A stretch of 64,000 nt of DNA from NCBI RefSeq assembly GCF_900143065.1, contig NZ_FRCX01000001.1:558001-622000 (forward strand), written 5' to 3'. Of this stretch, positions 7,879-16,845 are shown in pieces. The stretch is from Duganella sacchari (lineage in GTDB: Bacteria > Pseudomonadota > Gammaproteobacteria > Burkholderiales > Burkholderiaceae_D). Made by a program: the position numbers and the translations under genes. The notes under the pieces are model-generated. The model was not told where the DNA came from. It saw nothing but the letters and a program-made list of their open reading frames with translations, and did no database searches. Position 1 is the first letter of the stretch; each line of letters opens with the position of its first letter.

Positions 7879-8900
7879 TCGTCTAACATGCTGCGTAAAT
7901 GGGAACTCAGGTATTCGGTGAAACTGCCGTCCGCCTGGCGTACGACGAAGCGCGCGGCCAGGCCTTGCAGTTCGGCCAGTTGCAGGCCGTCGCGGCTGCC
8001 GAGCACGGTCAGCGCGGTTGACCATGCATCGGCCGCCATGCACTGCGCGTGCACCACGGTGACCGAAGCCAGGTCGTTGGCAATCGGCATGCCGCTGCGC
8101 GGGTCGATGGTGTGGGAATAGCGCTGGCCATGGATTTCAAAATAGCGCCGGTAGTCGCCCGAGGTGGCGACCGCCAGGCCATGCAGCGCCAGCACCAGTT
8201 CGTCCGGCGCGGCCACGCCAGGCGCAATGTCAGTCACCTGCTCCAGCATCACCCACCACGGCTGGCCGTCCGGCTTGACGCCAGCGCCGCGCAGTTCACC
8301 GCCGACTTCGACCAGGTGATGCGCAAAGCCCTGCGTTTTCAGATACCAGGACAAGCGGTCGACGCTATAGCCCTTGGCCACGGCCGACAGATCCAGCTGC
8401 ACGCCGCCCGGCTGCAAGGCGCGGCGGCCATTGCGCTCCAGTTGCACGGGACGCGCCGCCAGTTGCGCACGCGCCACCGTCACTTCGTCCGCGGATGGCG
8501 GCACAAAATCCGGCTGGTCAAAGCGCCCATACGGCCCGAAGCCCCACAGGTTGACCAGCGAACCGGCGCACGGATCGTAAGCGCCGCCCGAGTCGCGCGC
8601 CACGCCCATCGCATACGACAGCACGTCAAAAAACGCCGGCGGCAGCAGTTGCCAGCTCTCGGCCGGCGCGCGGTTGAAGCGGCCCAGGTCGGATTCGGCT
8701 TCCCAGTGGCTCATCTGCGCCACAATGCTGTCGAGCTGTTGCTGCAAGCCGTCTTGCAGATGGCCGCAGGCAGCCGCTGGTGCAGCCACCAGCCGCACCG
8801 ACCAGCTGGTGCCCATGCTGTGCCCCGCATACTCGCGGAGCACGCCGCCTGCTGGCGCCGGGTCGTCGGCAATTGCGTGAGGCAGTAAAACCCGGCGCAT
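7875..8900 (-). CDS. apbE: FAD:protein FMN transferase ApbE
   Basis: ApbE enzymes attach FMN covalently to a Thr or Ser in extracytoplasmic proteins, using FAD as donor. The 341-residue product shows the family motifs HSMGTSWSV, LSAVAKGYSVDRL, ATSGDYRRYF and YSHTIDPRSG, with the metal-binding Asp/Thr region near ADAWSTAL. The ATG at 8900 is chosen because it lies seven bases after the DUF4198 stop; upstream in-frame codons would run into that gene. No clear signal peptide is visible, so its compartment is uncertain. The substrate is probably the DUF2271 protein two genes upstream, which carries a flavinylation motif. Confidence 0.92.
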   Translation of the reverse strand: MRRVLLPHAIADDPAPAGGVLREYAGHSMGTSWSVRLVAAPAAACGHLQDGLQQQLDSIVAQMSHWEAESDLGRFNRAPAESWQLLPPAFFDVLSYAMGVARDSGGAYDPCAGSLVNLWGFGPYGRFDQPDFVPPSADEVTVARAQLAARPVQLERNGRRALQPGGVQLDLSAVAKGYSVDRLSWYLKTQGFAHHLVEVGGELRGAGVKPDGQPWWVMLEQVTDIAPGVAAPDELVLALHGLAVATSGDYRRYFEIHGQRYSHTIDPRSGMPIANDLASVTVVHAQCMAADAWSTALTVLGSRDGLQLAELQGLAARFVVRQADGSFTEYLSSHLRSMLDE

Positions 8901-8907
8901 GCCAGCC

Positions 8908-9747
8908 TTATTCCGGCAGGATGTCCACGATCGCCGCGTAGGTCGCGCGGCGCGGTGGCATCTGCGGCGGCTGGCCCGGCGCTTGCGGCGCCGCTGCCGG
9001 CCAGCTGCTGCTGACCATGTACGCACCCGCCGCCGGCAGCACCAACGTCAGTTCGCCGTTGGCATCGGTGGTCTTGCGGATCTCGCCCAGCGTGCCACGG
9101 TACTTCACGCCGCCCGGGATCAGGCTGACGCCCTGGTTTGCCGCTGGCTTGCCGTCCAGCAGGAAGCGGAAGGTGGCCTTTTCGCCAGCGCGCAGCTCGG
9201 TCGGATGGGTGACCGCCACCAGTTCCAGGCCCTTGCCCGTGGGCTTCAGCACTTCCTTGCTGGCGTCGCCATTCGACACGAACGTCTCCAGACGGCTTTC
9301 GGTGCGCGACAGCTTCACCTCGCTCGCATCGGCCGGCACATCCTTGGCCAGCGATTCTTCAGTGCCGCGGAAGCGCTTGACGTTGCCTTCCTTGTCCTTG
9401 TAGCTGCCAAACACGCTTTGCGATACCAGCGCAATCTTGTAGGTGCCGGTCTTCACCAGCTTCAGATCGAAGGTATTGCGCAGCTTGCCGTTGTTGACGT
9501 TCTCGGGCGCCAGCTTGGCGCCATCCGGGCCGGTGATGTCGATGCCGTCCAGCTTGAGCGGCTGGTGGTCGATGTCAAACAGGCCTTCGGAAATGGCCGC
9601 ATCCACGGTCACCCAGGCGTTGCCGTCACGGCCCGCTTCCACCTGGGTCGACGACGGCAGCAGCCACGGCTTGTGCGCCTGCGCGCTCAGCGACACCAGG
9701 GACATGCCGGTCAGCGCCAGCGCGATCAACGTTTTTTGCAGGTTCAT
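8908..9747 (-). CDS. DUF4198 periplasmic protein
   Basis: The 279-residue product has a signal peptide (MNLQKTLIALALTGMS to about residue 24, ending SAQA) followed by HKPWLLPS, the usual start of mature DUF4198 proteins. The remainder is predicted beta-rich, with Ig-like segments. The family is often found beside TonB-dependent receptors, PepSY and DUF2271 proteins and is presumed to handle metals or siderophores in the periplasm. Its exact role is unknown. It lies nine bases downstream of the DUF2271 gene in the Fur-controlled operon. Confidence 0.88.
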   Translation of the reverse strand: MNLQKTLIALALTGMSLVSLSAQAHKPWLLPSSTQVEAGRDGNAWVTVDAAISEGLFDIDHQPLKLDGIDITGPDGAKLAPENVNNGKLRNTFDLKLVKTGTYKIALVSQSVFGSYKDKEGNVKRFRGTEESLAKDVPADASEVKLSRTESRLETFVSNGDASKEVLKPTGKGLELVAVTHPTELRAGEKATFRFLLDGKPAANQGVSLIPGGVKYRGTLGEIRKTTDANGELTLVLPAAGAYMVSSSWPAAAPQAPGQPPQMPPRRATYAAIVDILPE

Positions 9748-9756
9748 CTCTCAGCC

Positions 9757-10266
9757 TTATGGTTTGACTTGCACGACGACGGTACCCAGCTCCTCTTTGC
9801 CCTGACCGGTCACGGTCACGGCGGATTTTTGCGGCCATACCAGCGGCACCTTGACCACTTCGCGGCCCCCCGCTTCACGCGCCGCTTCCACCAGCACCGT
9901 GTACTGGCCGGCCGGCAGCTTGTCGAGCGCGCCTTTCGGGGCATTCAGCGTCAGCTCGCCGGGGGCCTTGGTGGCGCCGGACACGCCATCCACCGGCATG
10001 GTCAGCTCACGGCCGCTCTTGCGCCACCACTGACGCATGTCCTTGAGCCACTTGGTGCCCGCATTGTCCTTTTTCTTGGTGTCGTACAGCACCGCCAGGT
10101 TGGCCACCACCTGCTGGTCGGCATTTTCCAGCCAGGCAGCGATGTAAGGACGATGGTATTCAGCCACGTTCAGCTGCGGCACGTCGAGTTTGAGCGCCAG
10201 ATCGGCGGCCATGGCCGAAGCACTGGCAAGTGGCAGACTAAGCGCGATGGAGTAGCGTAATTTCAT
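9757..10266 (-). CDS. DUF2271 periplasmic protein with a flavinylation motif
   Basis: The 169-residue product carries a signal peptide (to about residue 21, SAMAA). The mature part is beta-rich and typical of DUF2271. Residues 93-99 read DGVSGAT, which fits the D-x-x-S/T-G-A-T motif that ApbE modifies; FMN would be attached to Thr99. ApbE is encoded two genes downstream. It is therefore likely a small flavoprotein electron carrier in the periplasm, between the PepSY/flavoreductase membrane components and a ferric substrate. The flavinylation is predicted from motif and context. Confidence 0.88.
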   Translation of the reverse strand: MKLRYSIALSLPLASASAMAADLALKLDVPQLNVAEYHRPYIAAWLENADQQVVANLAVLYDTKKKDNAGTKWLKDMRQWWRKSGRELTMPVDGVSGATKAPGELTLNAPKGALDKLPAGQYTVLVEAAREAGGREVVKVPLVWPQKSAVTVTGQGKEELGTVVVQVKP

Positions 10267-10284
10267 GGAATACCTGTGGTGAGA

Positions 10285-10932
10285 TTAATGGATGAACAGC
10301 AGTGCAATCACAACGGGAATCAGCACACCGAGGCCCACCATCGGCCAGGTGAACGGGCGGTTCGCCGCGTGGAATTTCAGGATCAGCAGGCCGGTGATGC
10401 AAAACACCAGGCAGGTGACGGCAAAAATATCGATGAACCAGTTCCATGCGGGGCCGGTATTGCGGCCCTTGTGCACGTCGTTGAGCCAGGAAATCCAGCC
10501 GCGGTCGGTATTTTCGAATTCGGTCGCGCCATCTTCCAGGCCGATGCGTACCCAGGCATCGCCGCCGGCCTTGGGCAGGGGCAAATAGACCTCATCGGCC
10601 GCCCACTCGGCAATCCGGCCGCCCGGCTGGACGTTAAACGTGCTAGCCAGCCACTGCTCGACCTTGACCGGCAGCGGCTCCTTGGCGCCGTCATGCTGCT
10701 CGGCGTAGGCGCGCAGCTCGGTGGTCAGCGCTGCCGGCAGCTGCGCCTGCTTGCGCACGATGCTGGGCTTGGCTTCGATCTGCGACGCGTGGTTCAGCGT
10801 GATGCCGGTAATCGCGAACAGAAACATCCCAAGCAAGCACATCGCCGAGCTGATCCAATGCCACTGGTGCAAATGCTTCAGCCAGACTGCGCGGCTGGCA
10901 TTGCGGATGGAGCTGGCGCTTTGTACGCTCAC
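10285..10932 (-). CDS. PepSY-domain membrane protein
   Basis: From the GTG at 10932 the product has 215 residues. One membrane helix lies near the N-terminus (WISSAMCLLGMFLFAITGI). A periplasmic PepSY-type region follows, then two C-terminal helices (FAVTCLVFCITGLLIL and MVGLGVLIPVVIALLF). This short PepSY-TM form occurs with ferric-siderophore reductases. I prefer the GTG start, with GAAGGA seven bases upstream, to the longer TTG start at 10959. The TTG falls inside the Fur palindrome and has no ribosome site. It is the first gene of the PepSY-DUF2271-DUF4198-apbE-flavoreductase operon. Confidence 0.85.
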   Translation of the reverse strand: MSVQSASSIRNASRAVWLKHLHQWHWISSAMCLLGMFLFAITGITLNHASQIEAKPSIVRKQAQLPAALTTELRAYAEQHDGAKEPLPVKVEQWLASTFNVQPGGRIAEWAADEVYLPLPKAGGDAWVRIGLEDGATEFENTDRGWISWLNDVHKGRNTGPAWNWFIDIFAVTCLVFCITGLLILKFHAANRPFTWPMVGLGVLIPVVIALLFIH

Positions 10933-10956
10933 TGATATGTCCTTCGGTGAAAAAGA

Positions 10957-10979
10957 CAAATGATAATGATTATCATTTG
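10957..10979. promoter_or_regulatory. Fur box, near-perfect palindrome
   Basis: Arms CAAATGATAAT and ATTATCATTTG flank a single central base, forming a complete 11-base inverted repeat. It contains the canonical Fur core GATAATGATTATC. It lies about 25 bases upstream of the preferred PepSY start, where it would block transcription when iron is available. It could also affect the divergent stress gene at 11089. Confidence 0.92.
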
Positions 10980-11088
10980 ATGAGTCAATCCAACTTTGTG
11001 TATCTATTATGTAAAGTTACGCACAGTGAAAGCTGGGCGCGGGCGCTAAGGTGGAGCCATCCCCCACTTTTTATCATGGAGGCGCACC

Positions 11089-11586
11089 ATGCCGCTGTAC
11101 TCGCAAGACCAGATCCACACCATCGCCGCCAAGATTAAAGACGTGCGCTTCGGCATGTTCACCACGGTGGACGACGACAATGTGCTGACCAGCCGCCCGC
11201 TGACCAGCCAGCAAATCGATAACGAAGGGAATATGTGGTTCTTTACCTCGGACGAAGCGCCGTTCACGCACCATCTGGAACACCATCCGGATGTGAACGT
11301 CAGCTTTTCCAATCCCGACGACCACCTCTACCTGTCCGTCACCGGCCAGGCCTACCTGCTCAAGGACCGCGCCAAGGCGCGCGAGCTGTGGAATCCGCTG
11401 GTGCGCGCCTGGTTCCCTGGCGGTCTGGACGACCCGCACCTGGCCATGATACGGGTACGCATCCAGTCCGCCGAATACTGGGACGCCAACGCCAGCAAGA
11501 TGAAACAGCTGGTGCAGCTGGCCACGGCCGCCATCACGGGCCGCGCGGCGGTGGACATGGGCAAGCACACCACCATCTGCCTGTAA
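11089..11586 (+). CDS. Pyridoxamine 5'-phosphate oxidase-like general stress protein
   Basis: The 165-residue product belongs to the general stress protein 26 type of the FMN-binding split-barrel superfamily. Features include VRFGMFTTVDDD, the conserved NEGNMWFFTSDEAP strand pair and FSNPDDHLYLSVTG. Such proteins usually bind FMN or a related flavin and are produced under stress; the reaction is unknown. GGAG lies upstream of the ATG. It is divergent from the iron operon across a 130-base gap with the Fur palindrome. A bidirectional hairpin follows. Confidence 0.88.
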   Translation: MPLYSQDQIHTIAAKIKDVRFGMFTTVDDDNVLTSRPLTSQQIDNEGNMWFFTSDEAPFTHHLEHHPDVNVSFSNPDDHLYLSVTGQAYLLKDRAKARELWNPLVRAWFPGGLDDPHLAMIRVRIQSAEYWDANASKMKQLVQLATAAITGRAAVDMGKHTTICL

Positions 11587-11592
11587 ACCCAA

Positions 11593-11620
11593 AAAACCGC
11601 AGGCACAGGCCTGCGGTTTT
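11593..11620. terminator. Bidirectional terminator between two convergent stress genes
   Basis: AAAACCGCAGGC and GCCTGCGGTTTT form a perfect 12-base stem with a four-base loop. The A-run on one side and T-run on the other allow termination in both directions. Confidence 0.88.
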
Positions 11621-11637
11621 ATCGAGTATCAAGCGGC

Positions 11638-12036
11638 TCAGGTATCGGAGGACGAACCGCCAGAGCGGCTACCACCACCGGCGCCGGCAGGGCTGTCGCG
11701 GTTACCCAGCGCGAGATCTTCGGCCTTGGCAGCGTTGGCGCCCGCGCTGCTGTTGCCCGCGCTACTGTTGCCCGCATTCGTGCGCGCTGCGTTGCCCGGC
11801 GATGCGGCGCTCTGACGGCTACGGCCAGCATCATTCTTGTGGCTCATGGCGCCGGCGCGGCGTGCTTCTTCCGACGTGAATTCATGCGCCGTGCCCTTGG
11901 CATGCGCCGCCCGGCCACCTTCGGCAGCGATCTCGCGCTGCTGGGCCGGATCCATGGATGCGAAACCGCGTTTGCTGGTATCGCTCTGCTGGCTGCCTGA
12001 TTTGCCGCCCTGTTTATTCTGGTCGTTGCTTGCCAT
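11638..12036 (-). CDS. KGG-repeat stress protein
   Basis: The 132-residue, very hydrophilic product contains the stress-induced KGG-type segment RGFASMDPAQQREIAAEGG and a second, degenerate copy (HEFTSEEARRAGAMSHKN). The C-terminal half is an Ala/Asn/Ser/Gly-rich disordered tail with NSSAG repeats. Family members accumulate in stationary phase or under stress and resemble hydrophilins. A good ribosome site (AGGAGA) lies before the ATG. It converges on the PPOX-like gene across a shared terminator. Confidence 0.88.
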   Translation of the reverse strand: MASNDQNKQGGKSGSQQSDTSKRGFASMDPAQQREIAAEGGRAAHAKGTAHEFTSEEARRAGAMSHKNDAGRSRQSAASPGNAARTNAGNSSAGNSSAGANAAKAEDLALGNRDSPAGAGGGSRSGGSSSDT

Positions 12037-12161
12037 GATGATCTCCTGATAGTAGTTGCCCCTGTTTGCATCACAGGAGCACCCATCCTAGTTCACTGTT
12101 CAGCCACACAATATAGGACTGGCGCAGCAAGCCATGTAGGAACTCTCCGGCTAACGGTAAG

Positions 12162-12815
12162 TCAAGATAGTGGTACTTCCAGTACCGCCTCGCCACTGGT
12201 CACAAACACCCGTTCTTGCGCCTGCGGCATCACTGGATGCCCACCAGTAAAAGCGCCAAACGAGGGCAGCACCAGCTGCTGTTGCGCCATCAGAAAGCAC
12301 GGCAGCAACAAGGATTCCCAGCCAGAACGCAAACGGTAGACCGGATGCACGTGACCAGCCATCACAAACGCTGGTACCAGCACATCCGGGTGATGGCAGA
12401 ACGCGAACGGCCCCACCGCATGCGGTTCGTCCACCATGTGGATGCCGAGCTGGGCAGGCGGATCGCCCGCGTGCGCGTCGTGGTTGCCGCGCACCACCGT
12501 CAAACGCACACCGTGATGGCGCTCGCGCCACGCCTGCATGGCCGCCAGCGTGGCGGGCGCATGGGCTGCGCGCGCATGCAGAAAGTCGCCCAGGAACAGC
12601 ACGTGGCGGGCGCCATATTGTTCCAGCAAGACGTCCAACGCGCGCAGATTGGCCGTGGTAGTGCCGGCCGGCACCGGCACGCCCAGCGCGCGGAACGAGG
12701 CCGCCTTGCCGAAGTGGATGTCGGCCACGATCAGCATGTCTTCACGCGGCCAATACACCGCTTTTTGCGGCAACAGCAGCAAGCGTTCATTGGCGATGGT
12801 CAGCATCAGGCTCAT
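12162..12815 (-). CDS. pdeM: Ligase-associated DNA repair metallophosphoesterase PdeM
   Basis: A calcineurin-like phosphoesterase of 217 residues. All metal-binding motifs are present: DIHFGK (Asp32, His34), GDFLH (Asp77), RGNHD (Asn111-Asp113) and GHVHP (His155, His157). In Pseudomonas putida the homologous Mn-dependent enzyme acts on DNA and phosphodiesters and is encoded with Lhr-Core, a ligase and an exonuclease. Here it is the last gene of the same four-gene set and overlaps the helicase gene by four bases (ATGA). Confidence 0.93.
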   Translation of the reverse strand: MSLMLTIANERLLLLPQKAVYWPREDMLIVADIHFGKAASFRALGVPVPAGTTTANLRALDVLLEQYGARHVLFLGDFLHARAAHAPATLAAMQAWRERHHGVRLTVVRGNHDAHAGDPPAQLGIHMVDEPHAVGPFAFCHHPDVLVPAFVMAGHVHPVYRLRSGWESLLLPCFLMAQQQLVLPSFGAFTGGHPVMPQAQERVFVTSGEAVLEVPLS

Positions 12816-15229
12816 GGTCCGGCCGCCTTGTCCAGTTCGCGCACCAGGCGCGCTACGCGGTCTGACAGCTTCTCGGTGCTGAGTTTTTCGCGGAAGCGCT
12901 CCACCATCAGCGCAAAGCCAAACGGCGTCGCCCGGCGGATCGCATGGAAGCGCACGCTGCGCGCCTGCAACGCCAGCAGCGTTGCGCGCAGGCGCCCCAG
13001 TTCCAGCTCCTGCTCCAGCACCTCACGTTGCGCCTGCGTCAGCAGCAGATTGCTGGCATCGTGCTGGCTGAACACGGCAAAGAACAGCGAGGACGAGGCC
13101 TGCAACTGGCGCGCGCTCTTGTGCTGTCCCGGATAGCCCTGAAACACCAGTCCGGCAATGCGCGCGATCTCGCGGAAACGCCGTTGCGACAGCTCGGTCG
13201 CATTCAGACTGGCCAGCACATCTTCCAGCAGACGGTCGGTGCTGAACAGGCCGACCGCGGCGCCGTGCTGCTGGTCCAGCAGCGCGCCCCAGTCGACCTC
13301 CTGCGCCGACAGCAGCTCAAAACCATAATCGTTGACGGCAATCGAAAACGTCACCGGCATCACGCGTCCGACACGGTAAGCCAGCAATGACGCCAGCCCG
13401 ACGTGCACCGAGCGCCCGGCAAACGGAAACAGGAACACATGCCGCCCTTCGCGGCTGTGCATGGTTTCGACCACAGTGCTGGCTTCAGTGGGCAGCGACG
13501 ACCAGCGCTGCTGGATCTCCAGCAGCGGCCGGATCGCCTGCATTTCCGGCCCGTCATAACGGCCCTGCGTGGCCAGCTGCAATTGCGCCAGCGACGCGTG
13601 CGCGAGTTCCGACGACATTGGCATGCGCCCGCCCTGCCAGCGCGGCACGGCGCCACGCGCACCGGTGGCGCGGCGCACATAGGCCGTCATCTCATGCAGC
13701 CGCACAAACTCCAGAATCCGCCCCGCGAACAGAAAATGATCGCCCTTGCGCAGGCGCGAGATGAACGATTCCTCCACGCTGCCCAGCCGTCCGCCGCTGA
13801 CGTACTTCACCTGCAACGACGCGTCGGACACGATGGTGCCAATGCCCATGCGGTGGCGCCGCCCCAGCGCCGCATCCGGCACGCGGTACACGCCCTGCTC
13901 GTCCGGCAGCACGCGGCGATATTCGGGATAGGCGGTCAGCGACTGCCCGCCGCGCGCGACAAAATCCAGCGCCCATTGCCACTCCTCGTCATTGAGCAGG
14001 CGATAGGACCAGGCGCTGCGCACCTCGGCCAGCAACTCCCCGGCGCGGAAACCGCCGCCCAGCGCGATCGTCACCAGATGCTGGACCAGCACGTCCAGCG
14101 GCTTCTCCGGCACCGGCCGCGCCTCGATATCGCGCGCCGCCACCGCCTGGATCGCGCCGGCCGCCTCCAGCAACTCCAGGCTTTGCGTCGGCACCAGCGT
14201 CAACCGCGACACGCGTCCCGGCGCGTGGCCACTGCGCCCCGCGCGTTGCAGCAGGCGCGCAATGCCTTTGGCGCTGCCGATCTGCAGCACGCGCTCGACC
14301 GGCAGAAAGTCCACGCCCAGGTCCAGGCTGGACGTGCACACCACCGCTTTCAGCTGGCCCTGCTTGAGGCCCTGCTCCACCCACTCGCGCACTTCCTTGT
14401 CCAGCGAACCGTGGTGCAAGGCAATCAGGCCGGCCCATTCCGGCCGCGCATCCAGCAGGTGCTGATACCACAGCTCCGCCTGCGAACGCGTGTTGGTGAA
14501 CACCAGCGTGGTGGCATGCCGCTCGATTTCGGCCACCACCGGCAGCAGCATCTGCATGCCCAGATGCCCGCCCCATGGAAAGCGCGACGGATGCTCGGGA
14601 ATCAAGGTATCCACCACGATGTCCTTGGCCACATGGCCCTCGACAATGACGCCGTCCGGCGCGAGCACATCGCGCGCCTGCGCCAGATTGCCCAGCGTGG
14701 CCGACAATCCCCACACCAGCAGCGCCGGGTTCCAGCGCCGCAAGCGGGCCAGCGCCAGCTGGGTCTGCACGCCGCGCTTATTGCCCATCAACTCATGCCA
14801 TTCGTCGATGACCACCATCACCAGCTGCGCCATGCGGCTGGCCGCGTCGGGATGGCTCAGCATCAAGGTCAGGCTTTCCGGCGTGGTAATGAGTGCATCG
14901 GGCAGACGCTTGTTCTGGCGCGCGCGCTGGGCCGAGCTGGTATCGCCGGTGCGGGCCTCGACCTGCCACTGTGGCGCGGCGTCCTGCAGCGCGCGCAAGG
15001 TGTCGGCCGCCAGGGCGCGCATCGGCGTAATCCACAGCACGCGCAAGCCGCGCCCGGCAGGCGCCGCTGCTGCGCGTTCCATCGCCGCGAACCACACGGC
15101 ATAGGTCTTGCCGGCACCGGTGGTGGCGTGCAGCAGCCCCGAGCGGCCGGCGGCGGCAGCGTCCCACACCGCGCGCTGAAACGGAAATGCCGTCCAGCCG
15201 CGCGCATCAAACCAGGCTTCAGCGTTCAT
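12812..15229 (-). CDS. Ligase-associated DEXH-box DNA helicase (Lhr-Core type)
   Basis: The 805-residue protein is a superfamily 2 helicase. Walker A is [11 protein letters not shown] (Lys41) and motif II is IDEWHE (Asp142-His145); a motif VI-like [14 protein letters not shown] follows the second RecA domain. Then come the winged-helix and Lhr-specific C-terminal domains. This length fits the Lhr-Core subgroup, which lacks the long C-terminal extension of full Lhr. Homologues are ATP-dependent 3'-5' DNA translocases. It is coupled to the ligase upstream and the phosphoesterase downstream by four-base overlaps. Confidence 0.94.
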   Translation of the reverse strand: MNAEAWFDARGWTAFPFQRAVWDAAAAGRSGLLHATTGAGKTYAVWFAAMERAAAAPAGRGLRVLWITPMRALAADTLRALQDAAPQWQVEARTGDTSSAQRARQNKRLPDALITTPESLTLMLSHPDAASRMAQLVMVVIDEWHELMGNKRGVQTQLALARLRRWNPALLVWGLSATLGNLAQARDVLAPDGVIVEGHVAKDIVVDTLIPEHPSRFPWGGHLGMQMLLPVVAEIERHATTLVFTNTRSQAELWYQHLLDARPEWAGLIALHHGSLDKEVREWVEQGLKQGQLKAVVCTSSLDLGVDFLPVERVLQIGSAKGIARLLQRAGRSGHAPGRVSRLTLVPTQSLELLEAAGAIQAVAARDIEARPVPEKPLDVLVQHLVTIALGGGFRAGELLAEVRSAWSYRLLNDEEWQWALDFVARGGQSLTAYPEYRRVLPDEQGVYRVPDAALGRRHRMGIGTIVSDASLQVKYVSGGRLGSVEESFISRLRKGDHFLFAGRILEFVRLHEMTAYVRRATGARGAVPRWQGGRMPMSSELAHASLAQLQLATQGRYDGPEMQAIRPLLEIQQRWSSLPTEASTVVETMHSREGRHVFLFPFAGRSVHVGLASLLAYRVGRVMPVTFSIAVNDYGFELLSAQEVDWGALLDQQHGAAVGLFSTDRLLEDVLASLNATELSQRRFREIARIAGLVFQGYPGQHKSARQLQASSSLFFAVFSQHDASNLLLTQAQREVLEQELELGRLRATLLALQARSVRFHAIRRATPFGFALMVERFREKLSTEKLSDRVARLVRELDKAAGP

Positions 15230-16845
15230 GGTGTCAGCAATAAATTCTTCAGCGATTCCAGCGTATCCGCCTCATCGATGGATTTGTCCTCGCGCCGCCG
15301 CAGGATGCGCGGAAAGCGCACCGCGATGCCGGACTTGTGGCGCGGCGAACTGGCGATGCCCTCAAAGCCAATTTCAAACACCATGCTGGGCGTGACGCTG
15401 CGCACCGGGCCGAATTTCTCAATCGTGGTTTTGCGGATGGCCTGGTCGACCTGCGCGATTTCCGCATCGGTCAGACCAGAATAAGCCTTGGCAAACGGCA
15501 CCAGCCTGCGCTCGTCATCCCACACTGCAAAGGTGTAGTCCGTGTACAGCGAGGCGCGGCGGCCGTGGCCGGCCTGCGCGTAAATCAGCACCGCGTCCAC
15601 GCTGAACGGATCGATCTTCCACTTCCACCACGTGCCGGCATTCTTGGTGCGGCCCACACCGTAGCGCGCATCCACCGCCTTCAGCATCATGCCTTCCACG
15701 CCGCGTTCACGCGATTCGTGGCGGATCACGGCCAGCTGCGCCCAGCTGTCCGCCACAATCAGCGGCGACAGGCGCAGCTGCGGCGCACCTTGCAGGCTGC
15801 CGATCAATTCCTCCAGCAGCATGCGCCGCTCGGACTGCGGCAGGTCGCGCAGGTCGCGCCCGTCCAGTTCCAGCAGGTCGTAAGCCACCATCACGGCCGG
15901 CAGTTCACCCAGCAAGCGCGCCGAGACCTGCTTGCGGCCCATGCGCTTTTGCAGCGCGGCAAACGGCGCCGGCGCCGCGCCACCGGACCAGATCAGGATT
16001 TCGCCATCCAGCACCACGCCGTCCGGCAGGCGCAAGGCCGCGAGTTCCGGAAAGCGTTCGGTAATCAAATCCTCGCCGCGCGACCACAGCCAGTTCTTGC
16101 CCTCGCGCCGCACCAGCTGGGCGCGCATACCGTCGTACTTCCATTCGACCTGCCAGTCTTCCAGCTCGCCCAGCGTGGCCGGATCGCGTTCGAGCGGATG
16201 CGCGAGGAAAAACGGATACGGCTGGCCGCCGCGCTGCGCCCGCTCCTCCGGGGCATGCTCCGCAATCAGCTGCGCAAAGCCGCTGGCCGTCGGGCTGACA
16301 CTGCCATCGGTCCAGCCCATGAGCCGCTGCGCAATGAGTTTGCTGTCGAGGCCGGCCACGGCGCTCAGCGCGCGCGTGACCAGCAAACGCGAGACGCCGA
16401 CCCGAAAGCCGCCGCCGATCAGCTTGATGAGCAAAAAACGCTCGCGCGTGTCGATCTGGTCCCAGAAAGAAAACAGCGCGGCGCGCACCGCTTCCGGTGC
16501 GGCGCCGCGCAACGGGGCAATACCCAGTTCCACCCAGTCGGCCAGACTGGTTTCCACCGCATGCCGCGGCGGCGGCAAAATATGCGCGATGGTTTCCGCC
16601 AGGTCGCCCACGGCGTGATAGCACTCGTCAAACAGCCACTCCTCCAGGCCCGCATACTCCATCGCGTACTGGCGCAGCAGCTTGGTCGGCACCGCCTGGC
16701 GCGGCTTGCCGCCGGCGAGGAAGTACACCGCCCAGGCCGCATCGGACGCCGGCGCGCTGCTGAAATACGCTTGCAGCGCCGCCAGCTTGCGGCTGGTGGA
16801 GGTGGTTTCGTCCAGTTCGGCGTAGAGATGGGCGAAGTCACGCAT
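15226..16845 (-). CDS. ATP-dependent DNA ligase (damage-response type)
   Basis: From the ATG at 16845 the enzyme has 539 residues. The N-terminal DNA-binding domain is followed by the nucleotidyltransferase domain with active-site Lys236 in [10 protein letters not shown], then an OB-fold domain ([16 protein letters not shown]). This is the form called cisplatin damage response ligase in some annotations. It seals nicks after AMP transfer from ATP. The start overlaps the exonuclease stop by eight bases; an upstream in-frame ATG would extend it deep into that gene. It is the second gene of the four-gene repair operon. Confidence 0.94.
   Translation of the reverse strand: MRDFAHLYAELDETTSTSRKLAALQAYFSSAPASDAAWAVYFLAGGKPRQAVPTKLLRQYAMEYAGLEEWLFDECYHAVGDLAETIAHILPPPRHAVETSLADWVELGIAPLRGAAPEAVRAALFSFWDQIDTRERFLLIKLIGGGFRVGVSRLLVTRALSAVAGLDSKLIAQRLMGWTDGSVSPTASGFAQLIAEHAPEERAQRGGQPYPFFLAHPLERDPATLGELEDWQVEWKYDGMRAQLVRREGKNWLWSRGEDLITERFPELAALRLPDGVVLDGEILIWSGGAAPAPFAALQKRMGRKQVSARLLGELPAVMVAYDLLELDGRDLRDLPQSERRMLLEELIGSLQGAPQLRLSPLIVADSWAQLAVIRHESRERGVEGMMLKAVDARYGVGRTKNAGTWWKWKIDPFSVDAVLIYAQAGHGRRASLYTDYTFAVWDDERRLVPFAKAYSGLTDAEIAQVDQAIRKTTIEKFGPVRSVTPSMVFEIGFEGIASSPRHKSGIAVRFPRILRRREDKSIDEADTLESLKNLLLTP

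Noticed and set aside
13403..15484. A 693-codon open frame opposite the Lhr-type helicase
   Set aside because: Antisense shadow; the helicase frame holds all motifs and spans the same bases.
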